Position numbers and translations under genes: made by a program
The notes under the pieces: model-generated
Databases searched by the model: none
What the model was told of the DNA's origin: nothing
The model's input: the letters and a program-made list of their open reading frames with translations, nothing else
Shown: in pieces, positions 46,547 through 55,713 of the stretch
How the letters are laid out: every line of letters begins with the position of its first letter
Numbering within the stretch: the first letter of the stretch is position 1
Assembly: GCA_030613785.1 (NCBI GenBank)
Contig: JAUWLF010000003.1
Location: 44,393-108,392, forward strand
Direction of reading: 5' to 3'
DNA length: 64,000 nucleotides
Source: Chloroflexota bacterium
GTDB lineage: Bacteria; Chloroflexota; Anaerolineae; UBA7937; B3-Chlor

Positions 46547-47504
46547 GGAAATGACAGGCTACGAGATGATGGTCACCAACCGCAGTCAAAGCAGGTGTAA
46601 CGCGGGAACATATCTCCTTTACCCTCGTGCAACGCGGGTGGAACCGGCATCCAGAGGGAAGAGACAGATAATTAGGGACCGAGCCAGGAATCGCCCACAG
46701 TGACCGTGTGAAGCCCAGCCGAGGCCTGCAAGCCAGTAGTCCAACTGTGTAGGGGTGTCGAGGATGATCAAAAAGCTGTAACGTAGTAGCAGACTCTACA
46801 ATGGAGCCAGCATACATCACAGCGATATTATCGCAGATCTCAGCTGCTATTCCAAAGTCATGAGTGATGATTACTTGAGTCATGTTCATCGTTATGGCAA
46901 GCTCTTTGAGCAGTTGCATGATCTGATACTGAATTGTGACATCTAAGCCTGTGGTTGCCTCATCGGCGATCAGCAATCTGGGCTCGCATGACAAAGCAAG
47001 GGCTATCATCACCCGCTGACACATTCCAGTGCTCAGTTCGTGCGGATAGGCACTCATCTTAGCGTCGCTATCGGGCAACGCAACGCGTTTCAGCATATCG
47101 ATCGCCGCCGTTCGTAGATCTGACCCTCGTAGGCCCTTGCGTACCCGTAGAACATCCGTGAGTTGCTGTCCCACTGTCGCGAGAGGATTCAGGCAGCTGC
47201 GCGGGTTTTGAAAGATCATAGAGATTTCACGGCCTCTAAGCTGCCGCAGCTCCGTTTCTGATAGCGACAACAGGTCAACGCCTCCGAAAATGGCCTGGCC
47301 GCCCACTACCTTCCCTGGCTTTTCAAGCTGCTGAAGAACCGAGTAGGCCGTGACGGATTTACCCGATCCCGACTCGCCAAGCAAGCCCAGTATCTGGTTT
47401 TTCGGCAGCGAAAGATTCAGCCCATCCAGAACACGGAGGACACCTCTCGAGGTGAAGAAGTATGTTCTCAAGTCCCTTATCTCTAGTAGTGGCTCTGTCT
47501 CCAT
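46536..47504 (-). CDS. Peptide ABC transporter ATP-binding protein (OppD/DppD)
   Basis: 322 aa. Walker A is GLLGESGSGKSVTAYSVL, the signature region reads LSTGMCQRVMIALAL (Thr and Met-Cys replace the usual Gly and Arg-Gln), and Walker B is RLLIADEATTGLDVT. The C-terminal HPRHPYTVGLLACRPRLG and the cysteine cluster are subfamily features. With OppF it powers import. It starts three bases after oppC. Confidence 0.92.
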   Translation of the reverse strand: METEPLLEIRDLRTYFFTSRGVLRVLDGLNLSLPKNQILGLLGESGSGKSVTAYSVLQQLEKPGKVVGGQAIFGGVDLLSLSETELRQLRGREISMIFQNPRSCLNPLATVGQQLTDVLRVRKGLRGSDLRTAAIDMLKRVALPDSDAKMSAYPHELSTGMCQRVMIALALSCEPRLLIADEATTGLDVTIQYQIMQLLKELAITMNMTQVIITHDFGIAAEICDNIAVMYAGSIVESATTLQLFDHPRHPYTVGLLACRPRLGFTRSLWAIPGSVPNYLSLPSGCRFHPRCTRVKEICSRVTPALTAVGDHHLVACHFREP

Positions 47505-47507
47505 AGC

Positions 47508-48365
47508 TCAGTATCTTCTATGTGGATCCAGCAGATCTTGTAGGCCATCACCGATAAGGTTGAATGCCAGGACGGCCAACGCTATTGCCATTCCGGGGAA
47601 GAAAGCCACCCACCATTCTCCTGTGATCATGAACCGTGTGCCCATGTAGACCATCGCTCCCCACTCAGCTGCCGGAACACTCATCCCCAGGCCCAGGAAG
47701 CTCAAACCCGCCGCTGCAAGGATCGCCCAACCTGATTGGAGTGTGGCCTGCACAAGTATTGGCCCCATGCAGTTGGGAAGTAGATGCACAAACAGCGTAC
47801 GGTACCAGGGATTACCCACGCAGACTGCCGCACTTGCATATTGGCTTTCCTTCACTGAAAGCATCCTGCTGCGCAGTATCCTGGCGTAAAGGGCAACGTT
47901 GACCGTCGCGTTGGCCACGACCAGGGTGACCAAGCCTGGTCCGATGGCCACAGCGACAGCCATGGCCAGGATGAAGCTGGGGAAGGCCTGAAGCATGTCC
48001 ATGGCTCTCATTATCACCTCATCAACCACCCCCCCAGAATGACCCGCCAAGGCTCCAAGAGTGGTGCCGACAGTGAGGCCCAAAAGAACCGCTAGCAGAG
48101 AAATCACTAGAGTAATACGCCCCCCATACAGTACCCGCGAGAAGATGTCTTCCCCGTAAGTATCTGTGCCCAATAGGTGGTCTGGACCGGGAGGTAAGAG
48201 TGTTCGCGCGGGATCGGTCTCGTACGGCCCGTAAGGCGCTATCAGCGGGGCAAAGACGCTCGCCAAGACCATAATACTGAGCACCGTGAATCCCAGAAAA
48301 GTGAGCGGGTTTCTCCTAATGAAATGCCTTAGACGACCCAGTCTGTCCACAACCTTATCTCGCAA
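47508..48365 (-). CDS. Peptide ABC transporter permease (OppC/DppC)
   Basis: 285 aa. An N-terminal helix and the LLPPGPDHLLGTDTYGEDIF motif typical of OppC are followed by a five-helix permease core with the EAA-like loop (SMLSVKESQYASAAVCVGNP). It pairs with OppB to form the membrane channel. Confidence 0.92.
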   Translation of the reverse strand: MRDKVVDRLGRLRHFIRRNPLTFLGFTVLSIMVLASVFAPLIAPYGPYETDPARTLLPPGPDHLLGTDTYGEDIFSRVLYGGRITLVISLLAVLLGLTVGTTLGALAGHSGGVVDEVIMRAMDMLQAFPSFILAMAVAVAIGPGLVTLVVANATVNVALYARILRSRMLSVKESQYASAAVCVGNPWYRTLFVHLLPNCMGPILVQATLQSGWAILAAAGLSFLGLGMSVPAAEWGAMVYMGTRFMITGEWWVAFFPGMAIALAVLAFNLIGDGLQDLLDPHRRY

Positions 48366-48420
48366 CCACGCCTACAACTTGCTCAGCACTCGCCCGTTGC
48401 GCATCTATATCCACACACAG

Positions 48421-49431
48421 TCAGAACTGCACTCTGGGGTCCAATACGCTATACGCAATATCCAGCACCAAATACAAGCTCAAATAGCTGAAAGTTATCA
48501 GGATAATGTATCCTTGAACCGCTGTATAGTCGCTGTTAACAATGGCATTGAACGCATATTGACCCATACCGGGCCAGGCGAATATGACTTCTATGAGGAC
48601 CGAGCCACTTAGGAGATATCCGTAGATGGAAGCAGCCATAGTCAATATCGGCAAAAGCCCGTTTCTAAGGGTATAACGTAGGACGGTGGGCTGAGGCAAA
48701 CCCAGTGAACGCGCTGTTCTCACATACTCCGAATCCAATGCCTCTACCATCTCTGAACGGGTTATCCTCGCGATCGGCGCCAACGAAGAAAGGGCAAGGG
48801 TCACCACGGGTAACACCAGTGCTCTAGCGCTCGCCGCCAGTGCTGTCCAGTCACCTGCTACTAGCGAATCTATGGTGTACAGTCCTGTGATGTCCGCGGG
48901 AGCCGGGACCATCGGGGGTATTCGTCCCAGAGGAGCTGGCGCCAGCCTGAGCTTGAAAAAGAAAACGAATATGAGGACAAGACCTAGCCAGAACACCGGC
49001 ATCGAGTATCCAGCGACAGAGATCACGCGCACGATGTGGTCGAGGAATCCGTCTCTGTTGGCGGCGGCGAGCATACCCATTCCTATGCCTATCAACATCG
49101 TGAGAAGCATGCCATAGGTCGTCAACTCAAAGGTAGCTGGGAACCTCTGAGCCAACTCGCTCGCGACTGGCAGGCCGGTTATGAAAGAGGTACCCAGATC
49201 TCCCTTGATCAGCCCGCCAATATACCTGAGGTACTGTATATACACAGGATCCTCTAACCCAGCCTCTCTCTTGAGCTCTTCAATCCGCGCCTCCGGAACG
49301 TAAACGGAGGTAATACGGTCAATAGGATTGCCGGGCATCACCCGTGTCAGCACAAAGCTGATGAAGGTGACCCCCAATAGCACGGGTATGACTAGTACGA
49401 CTCTACGAATTGCGTACCTCGCCACTCTCAT
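48421..49431 (-). CDS. Peptide ABC transporter permease (OppB/DppB)
   Basis: 336 aa. The OppB N-terminus (VLLGVTFISFVLTRVMPGNP) and the six-helix core with the coupling loop EMVEALDSEYVRTARSLGLP are clear. ATG 49431. It is separated from oppA by 166 bases that contain a long hairpin. Confidence 0.92.
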   Translation of the reverse strand: MRVARYAIRRVVLVIPVLLGVTFISFVLTRVMPGNPIDRITSVYVPEARIEELKREAGLEDPVYIQYLRYIGGLIKGDLGTSFITGLPVASELAQRFPATFELTTYGMLLTMLIGIGMGMLAAANRDGFLDHIVRVISVAGYSMPVFWLGLVLIFVFFFKLRLAPAPLGRIPPMVPAPADITGLYTIDSLVAGDWTALAASARALVLPVVTLALSSLAPIARITRSEMVEALDSEYVRTARSLGLPQPTVLRYTLRNGLLPILTMAASIYGYLLSGSVLIEVIFAWPGMGQYAFNAIVNSDYTAVQGYIILITFSYLSLYLVLDIAYSVLDPRVQF

Positions 49432-49474
49432 GTCTGACTTAAATCTCTCCTTCAGCTGTCATCTGCACAGGGAT

Positions 49475-49513
49475 GCGGGACCCAGGCCGATTCTCCCTTG
49501 GCCTGGGTCCCGC
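49475..49513. promoter_or_regulatory. Strong hairpin between oppA and oppB
   Basis: Arms GCGGGACCCAGGCC (49475-49488) and exact reverse complement (49500-49513), 11-base loop. There is no T-tract on the minus strand, so it is unlikely to be a simple terminator. Such stems after binding-protein genes stabilise the upstream mRNA and lower expression of the downstream permease genes. Confidence 0.7.
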
Positions 49514-49597
49514 CGCTCAAGACGGGCCGCTATGTGCCTCGCGCTGCTCTGATCAGCCAGAGGTCCTGTGAGCCCCGGTCATGCCACTAGCCCCCAG

Positions 49598-51289
49598 CTA
49601 TTCTTTGTACATCGTGTAGAATCTGGTCACATGGGTGCCGTCAAAGGCGAAATAGTAGCCATGGACGTTTTCCCGCATGGCGACATTGACGTTGACGCTC
49701 GCCAGAGGGATGACAGGTAACTCCTCGGCGACAATCTCCTGTATTCTCCTGCTAGCTGCTGTCCTAGCTTCTATGTCTGTTGACGGGAAATACTCCGCAA
49801 TGAGCTCGTCAACCTCCTGGTTGCTGTAGTTGGCATAGTTTGGCCCCCCACCGGTCCGCACCCCAAAATAGTAGCCATACAAAGGGTCGTTGAGCCAGAA
49901 GGCATGCGTGCTGATGTACATCGGCAGCGTATGCGCGCGTGCCTCCGTAAGCCAGGCGGCGAGCGGCTTCGACTCGACATTGACCGTGATGCCGATTTGC
50001 TCCAAGTTGGCCTTGATCCACACCGCGGCCTCCTCGTCCTCTTCTATGCCGGCTTTGACAGCCAGGGTTGTCGCGAAGCCGTTAGGATAGCCAGCTTCTT
50101 CAAGCAGCTCTCTCGCTTTGTCCAGATCCGTCTCATAGACCCAGTACTCTTCAGTGTAGGTAGGCGTCCCGGGAGCGTTGAATCCACTTCGGTTAGGACG
50201 AGCATAACCTTTGTACACTTGCTCCAGGATCGTATCGTAAGGCACGGCGTAAGCAATGGCCTGGCGAACTTTCACGTTGTCGAAGGGACTGACATCCTCA
50301 GACAAGCCGAGGATGACCATCTTCCGAGATGGTGCCGAGATCATCTTGATCTCCGGATTGGCCTCTAACCTCGCTATGTCCCTAGGCGGAACATCCATGA
50401 TCATGTCGACCTCACCCGCCTCAAGCGCCAGAATACGGTCAGCCACGGACGGGATGATCTTTATGATCACCTTCTCCAACGCGGCGGGCCCCTTCCAGTA
50501 GTCGTCGAACCTGCTGAGAACCACCGTGCTAGCCGGAACCCAGTCCTCCAGGAGAAACGGCCCGCTACCAGCCTCGTTCACCGACAGCCACGCCCTCCCG
50601 AAAGGATCATCGTCCGTCATGTACGGCGTGAGCAACTCGGGGTTGACGGGAACGATGTTCTGTAAAGTCAGAGCCTTCATAGCCAAGGAGTTCGGTACCT
50701 CGAGGTGCATCACGAGCGTGTAGTCGTCCACCAGCTCAAAGGCATCCGTTGTGCGCGCACCCGCGAGATCCACGTAGCTGAACCCGATCCCTTGGCTCTC
50801 TACGATCCGATCGAAGGTGAACTTCACGGCGTCGGCTGTAAGCGGGGTCCCGTCATGGAACGTCAGCCCTTCCCTGATGTGGTACGTTACGGTGGTACCA
50901 TCCGGGGAGATTTCATAGGACTCCGCAACAGCACCGATTATCCTCTCGGTGTCGTCGACTAGGTAGCCTTCCTCGTGCATCAGTGTTTCGAACTCTGTGA
51001 GCTGATCGTAGACGTTCGAAACGACTGTTTGAGCAGTTGGGCTACCAAGGGAATAGTTAGGGTCAAGCTGCTCTACAGTCCCTGAGAAGGCAACTATCAA
51101 TGTAGTGTCCTCTGGCGCGGTGGGGGCGGGTGTTTCCTCCCCAATCACTGGCGTGGCGGTCGGCGCCGGGGGAGCGGGCGTCTCCTCCTCGACCACTGGC
51201 GAGGCGGTCGGCGCCGGTGTCCCGCACGCTGTGACCAACAACCCCAACAGGACGATAATTGTGAGTGTCGTAAAAGCTCTCTGTTTCAC
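49598..51289 (-). CDS. Peptide ABC transporter substrate-binding lipoprotein (OppA-like)
   Basis: 563 aa from GTG 51289 (GGGAGG upstream). A signal peptide ends at the lipobox LLVTAC, then a Pro/Thr/Glu-rich linker with a repeated ETPAP unit. The mature SBP_bac_5 domain has LIVAFSGTVEQLDPNYSLGS, YHIREGLTFHDGTPLTADAV, KFTFDRI and VRQAIAYAVPYDTILEQVYK. It captures a peptide or peptide-like substrate outside the cell. It is the first transporter gene, likely the most expressed because of the hairpin that follows. Confidence 0.92.
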   Translation of the reverse strand: MKQRAFTTLTIIVLLGLLVTACGTPAPTASPVVEEETPAPPAPTATPVIGEETPAPTAPEDTTLIVAFSGTVEQLDPNYSLGSPTAQTVVSNVYDQLTEFETLMHEEGYLVDDTERIIGAVAESYEISPDGTTVTYHIREGLTFHDGTPLTADAVKFTFDRIVESQGIGFSYVDLAGARTTDAFELVDDYTLVMHLEVPNSLAMKALTLQNIVPVNPELLTPYMTDDDPFGRAWLSVNEAGSGPFLLEDWVPASTVVLSRFDDYWKGPAALEKVIIKIIPSVADRILALEAGEVDMIMDVPPRDIARLEANPEIKMISAPSRKMVILGLSEDVSPFDNVKVRQAIAYAVPYDTILEQVYKGYARPNRSGFNAPGTPTYTEEYWVYETDLDKARELLEEAGYPNGFATTLAVKAGIEEDEEAAVWIKANLEQIGITVNVESKPLAAWLTEARAHTLPMYISTHAFWLNDPLYGYYFGVRTGGGPNYANYSNQEVDELIAEYFPSTDIEARTAASRRIQEIVAEELPVIPLASVNVNVAMRENVHGYYFAFDGTHVTRFYTMYKE

Positions 51290-51439
51290 TGTTTTCCTCC
51301 CTCTTCTTCTTTCTTGAGCACATGCAGCTTCCTGAGCTATCGTGCACCCTGATTCTGATCGCGACGCCAAACAGTTGCCAGGTTCTTTAGCTCATACACA
51401 ACACCTCCTTCCAACTCCTGACCTCTAGCTTTGCGTGTG

Positions 51440-52258
51440 TCAACCCCCTATCCGAACGGCCTCGGTCAAGGTCTTAACCAGCCGTATCGCGCTCAAGGCA
51501 GCTAAGTAGCTGGTCTTCGGATTGGTGGGCGACGGATTGTTGGCGAATTCCAGGCTGAGTTCTCCGAAGACCCCCCTGGCGTCAATCCTGTGGATGTTGC
51601 GTGTCCCTTCGGGGTCCACCACAATCCTAACCCTCGTCCTAGCGAAGCCTATTCCCGCCAGGCTGAGAGCCGCAGCCACGTTGATGTTCAGTGGGAACCT
51701 TGCCACGGCCTCCTCTGCGGGCCCATCATAAATGCAGGTGGGCGTCGTGACGGAGTCCAAGTCCAACTGAGGATCGATGGCCGACTTCACTCCAGCCAGC
51801 GCCGTGACAGGCTTAGTAGTAGTGAGGGTAATCTCATGTATCTGGTCAATCGCGGCAGCCGAGATCGCGTCTAGCCCCCCTATCGCGCCCGAGGGGATCA
51901 GTATCCTGGACCTGTGGCCCGTCGCGAGGTCCCCTAGCTGCTCAAGAAAAGCTTTGTCCCCGAAGGCACCTACGCTCATCGCGACCAAGCTCCTACCACT
52001 TTTGACAACTAGCGGGGCATATTCCTTCAACACCTCCTGGGAGGCAGCCTCAACCACCGCGGCCATATCCATCGAGAGGAAGGAGTCTATGTTAGTGGTG
52101 TAGGCAGGACTATCTGGGCTCAGCTCGAAAGGAGGCTCCTCATAGATATCTTTCACCGCCACCAGTGTGGCGTCCCCCGCGGCCCCGTCCCGGATTGCCT
52201 TAGCGAGCATCCTCCCGATTGTGCCATACCCGATCAACCCTATCTTGACTGCGTTCAA
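51440..52258 (-). CDS. Aspartate-dehydrogenase-like protein (NadX family)
   Basis: 272 aa from TTG 52258 with GGGAGG six bases upstream. The NAD motif is IGLIGYGTIGRML. AAVVEAASQEVLKEYAPLVV, LVAMSVGAFGD, ILIPSGAIGGLDA and NPKTSYLAALSAIRL are the aspartate dehydrogenase signatures. Known members convert L-aspartate and NAD(P)+ to oxaloacetate and ammonia. In this operon it could work on the aspartate analogue cysteate, which is a hypothesis. Confidence 0.82.
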   Translation of the reverse strand: MNAVKIGLIGYGTIGRMLAKAIRDGAAGDATLVAVKDIYEEPPFELSPDSPAYTTNIDSFLSMDMAAVVEAASQEVLKEYAPLVVKSGRSLVAMSVGAFGDKAFLEQLGDLATGHRSRILIPSGAIGGLDAISAAAIDQIHEITLTTTKPVTALAGVKSAIDPQLDLDSVTTPTCIYDGPAEEAVARFPLNINVAAALSLAGIGFARTRVRIVVDPEGTRNIHRIDARGVFGELSLEFANNPSPTNPKTSYLAALSAIRLVKTLTEAVRIGG

Positions 52259-52536
52259 TGCAGCCTCCCTCCTCCGCGTGTGACACCCAAGAGTCGCACA
52301 TCCCATCGAGGAGTGGCAATGTCCCCCACATTTCGACTCAGACTCAGGCCGTCAGCCCGACCCATGCGACCATCCTCGCGACTCCGGGCGGACAGCACTG
52401 CAAGCAGCCAGGACTCGGCGAGAATCTCGTATGCACCGCCCAATGACGCCCATGGTGAAGAGCAACACTCGCTCGCGATTCTATGTTTCCACGCGCAGCG
52501 TGGCAGTGCCCGATGTCGCCACGTGGCACTTCTCTA

Positions 52537-53670
52537 TCATACAAACTCGGCGAGAGTCTCGATGAAAACACGCATCTCCTGCTCGGTATTGTAGAAGTGA
52601 GGCGACACTCTAATCATACCGCCCCGCACGTTGACATAGATCCCCTTTTCTAGCAGTCTCGCGACTATGTCATTGGGATCATCCACCGAGAAACTCACAA
52701 TAGCCGATCGGAACTCGTCCTTGAGAGGGCTTATTATCTTGAGCCCAAGATCCGATAAGCCCTTTGTCAGTACACCGGTGATCCATACGATCTTCTTCTG
52801 AATTCGTTCCACACCAATGTCCGCGATCATATCCAGTGCCGCGCCCAGGCCATAGACGCCAGGGTAATTCAGATTCCCCGATTCGAAGCGGGTAGCATCC
52901 GCCGCCAAGATCAGCTTTGCATCCGATTCTCGTGAAGATATGGTTCCGCTCCTATCCCCTACCTCTCTGGGCACTATTCGCTCGATGAGGCGCTCGTCAC
53001 AGTAGAAGCATCCCATGCCATAGGGTGACAAAAGCCACTTGAAACAGCTGAAGGATAGGATGTCGATGTGGTTCTCTTTTACGTCGATCGGCATAGTGCC
53101 GCACGACTGGGTAGCATTGACTATAAAGAGAAGTCCATGAGATCGGCAGAACCGTCCCAATCTGCAGATATCGCGTCTGAAACCATACCAGTTCTCCACA
53201 TGATCTATAGCGATAGCCCTTGTGTGCGGATCAATGAGCCTTTCGAAATCACTGACCTTGGCGTCTCTGCCCCTAGCCTCAAGGATTCTCAGTTCCACCC
53301 CTTCCTTCGTCAAGTTGAGCCAGGGGTACAGGTTGGCAGCATGCTCAGCGTCTGTGATTAGCACATTGTCGCCCGCTCTGAGCCCGATGCCATTGGCCGC
53401 AATGCTTATGCCTTCGGTGGTGTTCTTGGTGAAAGCGATCTCGTTACGCGAGCAGTTCATCAACGTAGCAACCTTGCCCTTCACTTGAACGACCTTCTCG
53501 TTCCACTCGTTCTTTGTGGAAGCTGCATACTGTCGACGTTGCATGAATTCGTCAACTGCCGCCCTGACACTTGATGGAAGAGGGCTCCAGTTGGCATGAT
53601 CCATGTAGATGCGCTGCTGTGTGACCGGAAACTGTTCTCTCAGTTCGTCAATATTCGCCAACTCATACAC
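52537..53670 (-). CDS. Class V aminotransferase-like PLP enzyme, unusual active site
   Basis: 377 aa. The fold-type I features are present: FTKNTTEGISIAANGIG, AIAIDHVENWYGFRRD and the PLP lysine K211 in FSCFKWLLSPYGMG. The residue that normally bonds the pyridine nitrogen (Asp in V-D-x-x-Q) is Asn, N185 in FIVNATQSCG. No active cysteine is seen in the R-x-x-x-x-C position (NVRGGMIRVSPHFYN), so it is not a cysteine desulfurase. The nearest families are isopenicillin-N-epimerase-like and kynureninase-like enzymes. First gene of the long operon, over 500 bases below the promoter. Confidence 0.72.
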   Translation of the reverse strand: MYELANIDELREQFPVTQQRIYMDHANWSPLPSSVRAAVDEFMQRRQYAASTKNEWNEKVVQVKGKVATLMNCSRNEIAFTKNTTEGISIAANGIGLRAGDNVLITDAEHAANLYPWLNLTKEGVELRILEARGRDAKVSDFERLIDPHTRAIAIDHVENWYGFRRDICRLGRFCRSHGLLFIVNATQSCGTMPIDVKENHIDILSFSCFKWLLSPYGMGCFYCDERLIERIVPREVGDRSGTISSRESDAKLILAADATRFESGNLNYPGVYGLGAALDMIADIGVERIQKKIVWITGVLTKGLSDLGLKIISPLKDEFRSAIVSFSVDDPNDIVARLLEKGIYVNVRGGMIRVSPHFYNTEQEMRVFIETLAEFV

Positions 53671-54174
53671 AGTCGAGGTTGACTCCCTTTATTGGCACTG
53701 CGGTAAACCGGACCATCGACTAGTAGGACAACTTCCATTGGATGCGCAGTTTCCTTTGACGAGAGCCACATCTCACCGCTGGGCCCCCACAGACGTGCCA
53801 TGCGACTCCTCCGCTGGTCATGGACACGGGCGCCCGCACGCCTTGTGGTCAGCAATCATACGAACGCGAAGTCGTTCACACGAAGGGGACTCATCCTTGG
53901 GCCCTGTAAGAACATACAAGACTCACACAGCTCAAGCCCAGTTGAGGCAGCTTCTTCCAAGTATGATTCACGGATTCCCCCCGGAAGCAGCAGTACGAGA
54001 CATGATCCCATCGACGGGCTGAGCTTCTAGCCGCAGCTCAACTGCTATTGGTGTCACGTATCTCTGTCAAATCAGTGACCCGTCTTGGCCAAGTCATCAC
54101 ATCAGTTGCCTTGCTGTCAGTCCCACAGATCTTGATCACTGAGAGCGTCATATCGGCAGACACCGGCTGTAACA
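53671..54174. other. Long leader or intergenic region before the 21-kb operon
   Basis: About 500 bases between the promoter near 54.2 kb and the first operon gene. No conserved open frame on either strand. I looked for T-box, SAM and cobalamin riboswitch cores on the minus strand and found none. Confidence 0.5.
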
Positions 54175-54199
54175 CCAATAGCATATTAGTAGCATACCA
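54175..54199. promoter_or_regulatory. Candidate GntR operator at the operon promoter
   Basis: On the plus strand this 25-bp stretch contains ATATTAGTAGCATACCA and matches 19 of 25 positions of the element overlapping the gntR promoter (55714-55738). It covers about +1 to +25 of the predicted transcript. A further partial copy of the GGTGGTAT-rCTA half overlaps the -10. Confidence 0.5.
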
Positions 54200-54205
54200 C
54201 CCATT

Positions 54206-54234
54206 AGTATACCACCAATCTTCTCAAATGTCAA
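54206..54234 (-). promoter_or_regulatory. Sigma-70-type promoter of the 21-kb operon
   Basis: Minus strand TTGACA (54229-54234) and TATACT (54206-54211), spacer 17. It is the only strong promoter I found between the gntR gene and the class V enzyme gene. Confidence 0.65.
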
Positions 54235-54604
54235 GATTAGAGCGATATGGAACCGCACCATAGCACTTCGCTGCTCTGGGAGAGCAAGCCTGGCATCAAG
54301 CCCCAGAATCAACGATCACCCCCTCAATCTCCCCACGCGAGGCACTTGGCGCGAAGAGGGGCAACTTGAAACACACTAGGTCCGGAATGCTTGAACAGCA
54401 GTCAAGGAAACCGTTTTCTTGTCGATGATGTCCCTCAGGTCCGGGATCTCCTAGCTGCTCAGGGTTACCTCCCCGTTGATGACCATTACCGCGAAATCGC
54501 GCGCATCGCGCAGCCCTTCGCTCTACACACTGAAGGCAAACACGAGTGCCATGATAGCCAATCTCGCCTAAACCACTCTCTGACCGCAAAAGACTGTCTT
54601 GGTC

Positions 54605-54855
54605 CCACCGCCAGGATCTCTGGAATCTCTTGTTTCTTGTCTGGGCCCAAAGGCTTGGGTTGGTGTTCTCCAATGATCTCATTGAGTCTCACCTCTCAGC
54701 CGCTGCTCTAGCGTGGTCGCACCCCGCTCCAACCACTTCTCCCGGCGCTTGCGGCTTAGCAGACTGGAGGACCCGAAGTCGCGGAAGCGTTTCACAGTTT
54801 CCTCGCTCTTCAGAAAATGCCCGCCGGGCCCCGCTCTGCGTATCTCATCCACCAA
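54605..54855 (-). pseudogene. Decayed C-terminus of an MttB-type (trimethylamine) methyltransferase
   Basis: Two adjacent frames together give the end of the MttB family: DEIRRAGPGGHFLKSEETVK and EKWLERGATTLEQRLR in one frame, then RLNEIIGEHQPKPLGPDKK and QEIPEILA after a one-base shift near 54690. The rest of the protein (some 400 residues upstream) is absent. The remnant suggests that this locus once carried corrinoid-dependent quaternary-amine demethylation. Homology is by pattern only. Confidence 0.6.
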
Positions 54856-54954
54856 CAACACGTGGAGGCCGACGACCCTGGACCTGCATACATGTAGAGC
54901 GCTTTGCGCTGGCAGAAGATGCTTACGCAACCCTCCAATGGTTTCCGCCAGGAC

Positions 54955-55638
54955 TCAGTCGCCGGGTCCGATCTTCGGCCCGGCAATAGCCTCCAGTACT
55001 CGGTCCCTTGATTTCACTATTTGCTCAGCCATGACTTGGCGGGCTTTCTCAGGATCCCTGTTAGTCAAGGCCGCAACCAACGCAATGTGTTCATTCACCA
55101 TCTCTGCTGCACTGTCTCTTATGTCCAGTTCCAAGTGGAAAAGCCTCTCCAAATCCTCCAACAGCCGCAGCACTATCTGCGCCAGCCGCTGGTTACCCGA
55201 ACTGCGAGCAACCATGTAATGGAAGTTCGTGTTGGAATTCAAGAATGCCTCGTAGCTTGCGCGGTCGCCGTAAGTGTAGTCGAAACCCGCCAACTCACGG
55301 AGACGCTGTAGGTCCTGTTCGCTAGTATTCCTAGCTGCCAACTCCGCAGCGCTTGTTTCCAGAATCAAGCGCAGCTGGAATAGCTCTTGCACATCCCTCG
55401 TAGTGATGGCTGACACGATGTAACCAGCTCTAGGAATGGCATCAACCAGCCCCTCTTTTTGCAAAGCATGAAGGGCTTCTCGCATAGGCGTCTTGCCTAC
55501 ACCATAATGGCGGGCCAGATCCCGTTCTACGAGAAGCTCCCCTGGCTTGAAGGTGGCGGTGAGTATGTCTTCCTTTAGCATCCGAAAGGCCTGTTGAGCC
55601 AACGACGGTGGCCTGTGCATACTCAGTCCCTTGTCCAT
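54955..55638 (-). CDS. GntR/FadR-family transcriptional regulator
   Basis: 227 aa. The winged helix (LVERDLARHYGVGKTPMREA and LHALQKEGLVDAIPRAGYIV) is followed by an all-helical FCD effector domain with the metal- or acid-binding histidines (NTNFHYMVARSSGN, MVNEHIALVAAL). Such regulators respond to small organic acids. ATG 55638 is chosen; the frame opens eight codons earlier at a TTG, but CGGAGG lies inside that stretch. The gene's own promoter and the 21-kb operon's promoter share an operator-like motif. Confidence 0.88.
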   Translation of the reverse strand: MDKGLSMHRPPSLAQQAFRMLKEDILTATFKPGELLVERDLARHYGVGKTPMREALHALQKEGLVDAIPRAGYIVSAITTRDVQELFQLRLILETSAAELAARNTSEQDLQRLRELAGFDYTYGDRASYEAFLNSNTNFHYMVARSSGNQRLAQIVLRLLEDLERLFHLELDIRDSAAEMVNEHIALVAALTNRDPEKARQVMAEQIVKSRDRVLEAIAGPKIGPGD

Positions 55639-55713
55639 GTCGGTTCCAACCTCCGAGGGCAAAGGTCGCCGGGTTAGGAACGCAACCCCCGGCCCTACCG
55701 AGACCTAGACGGG

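Noticed and set aside
53640..53855. 71-codon minus-strand frame before the class V enzyme
   Set aside because: No ribosome site and no protein-like pattern; it overlaps the start of the real gene.
53671..54174. Riboswitch in the long operon leader
   Set aside because: I read the minus strand for T-box, SAM and cobalamin core sequences and found none; a covariance search would be needed to go further.
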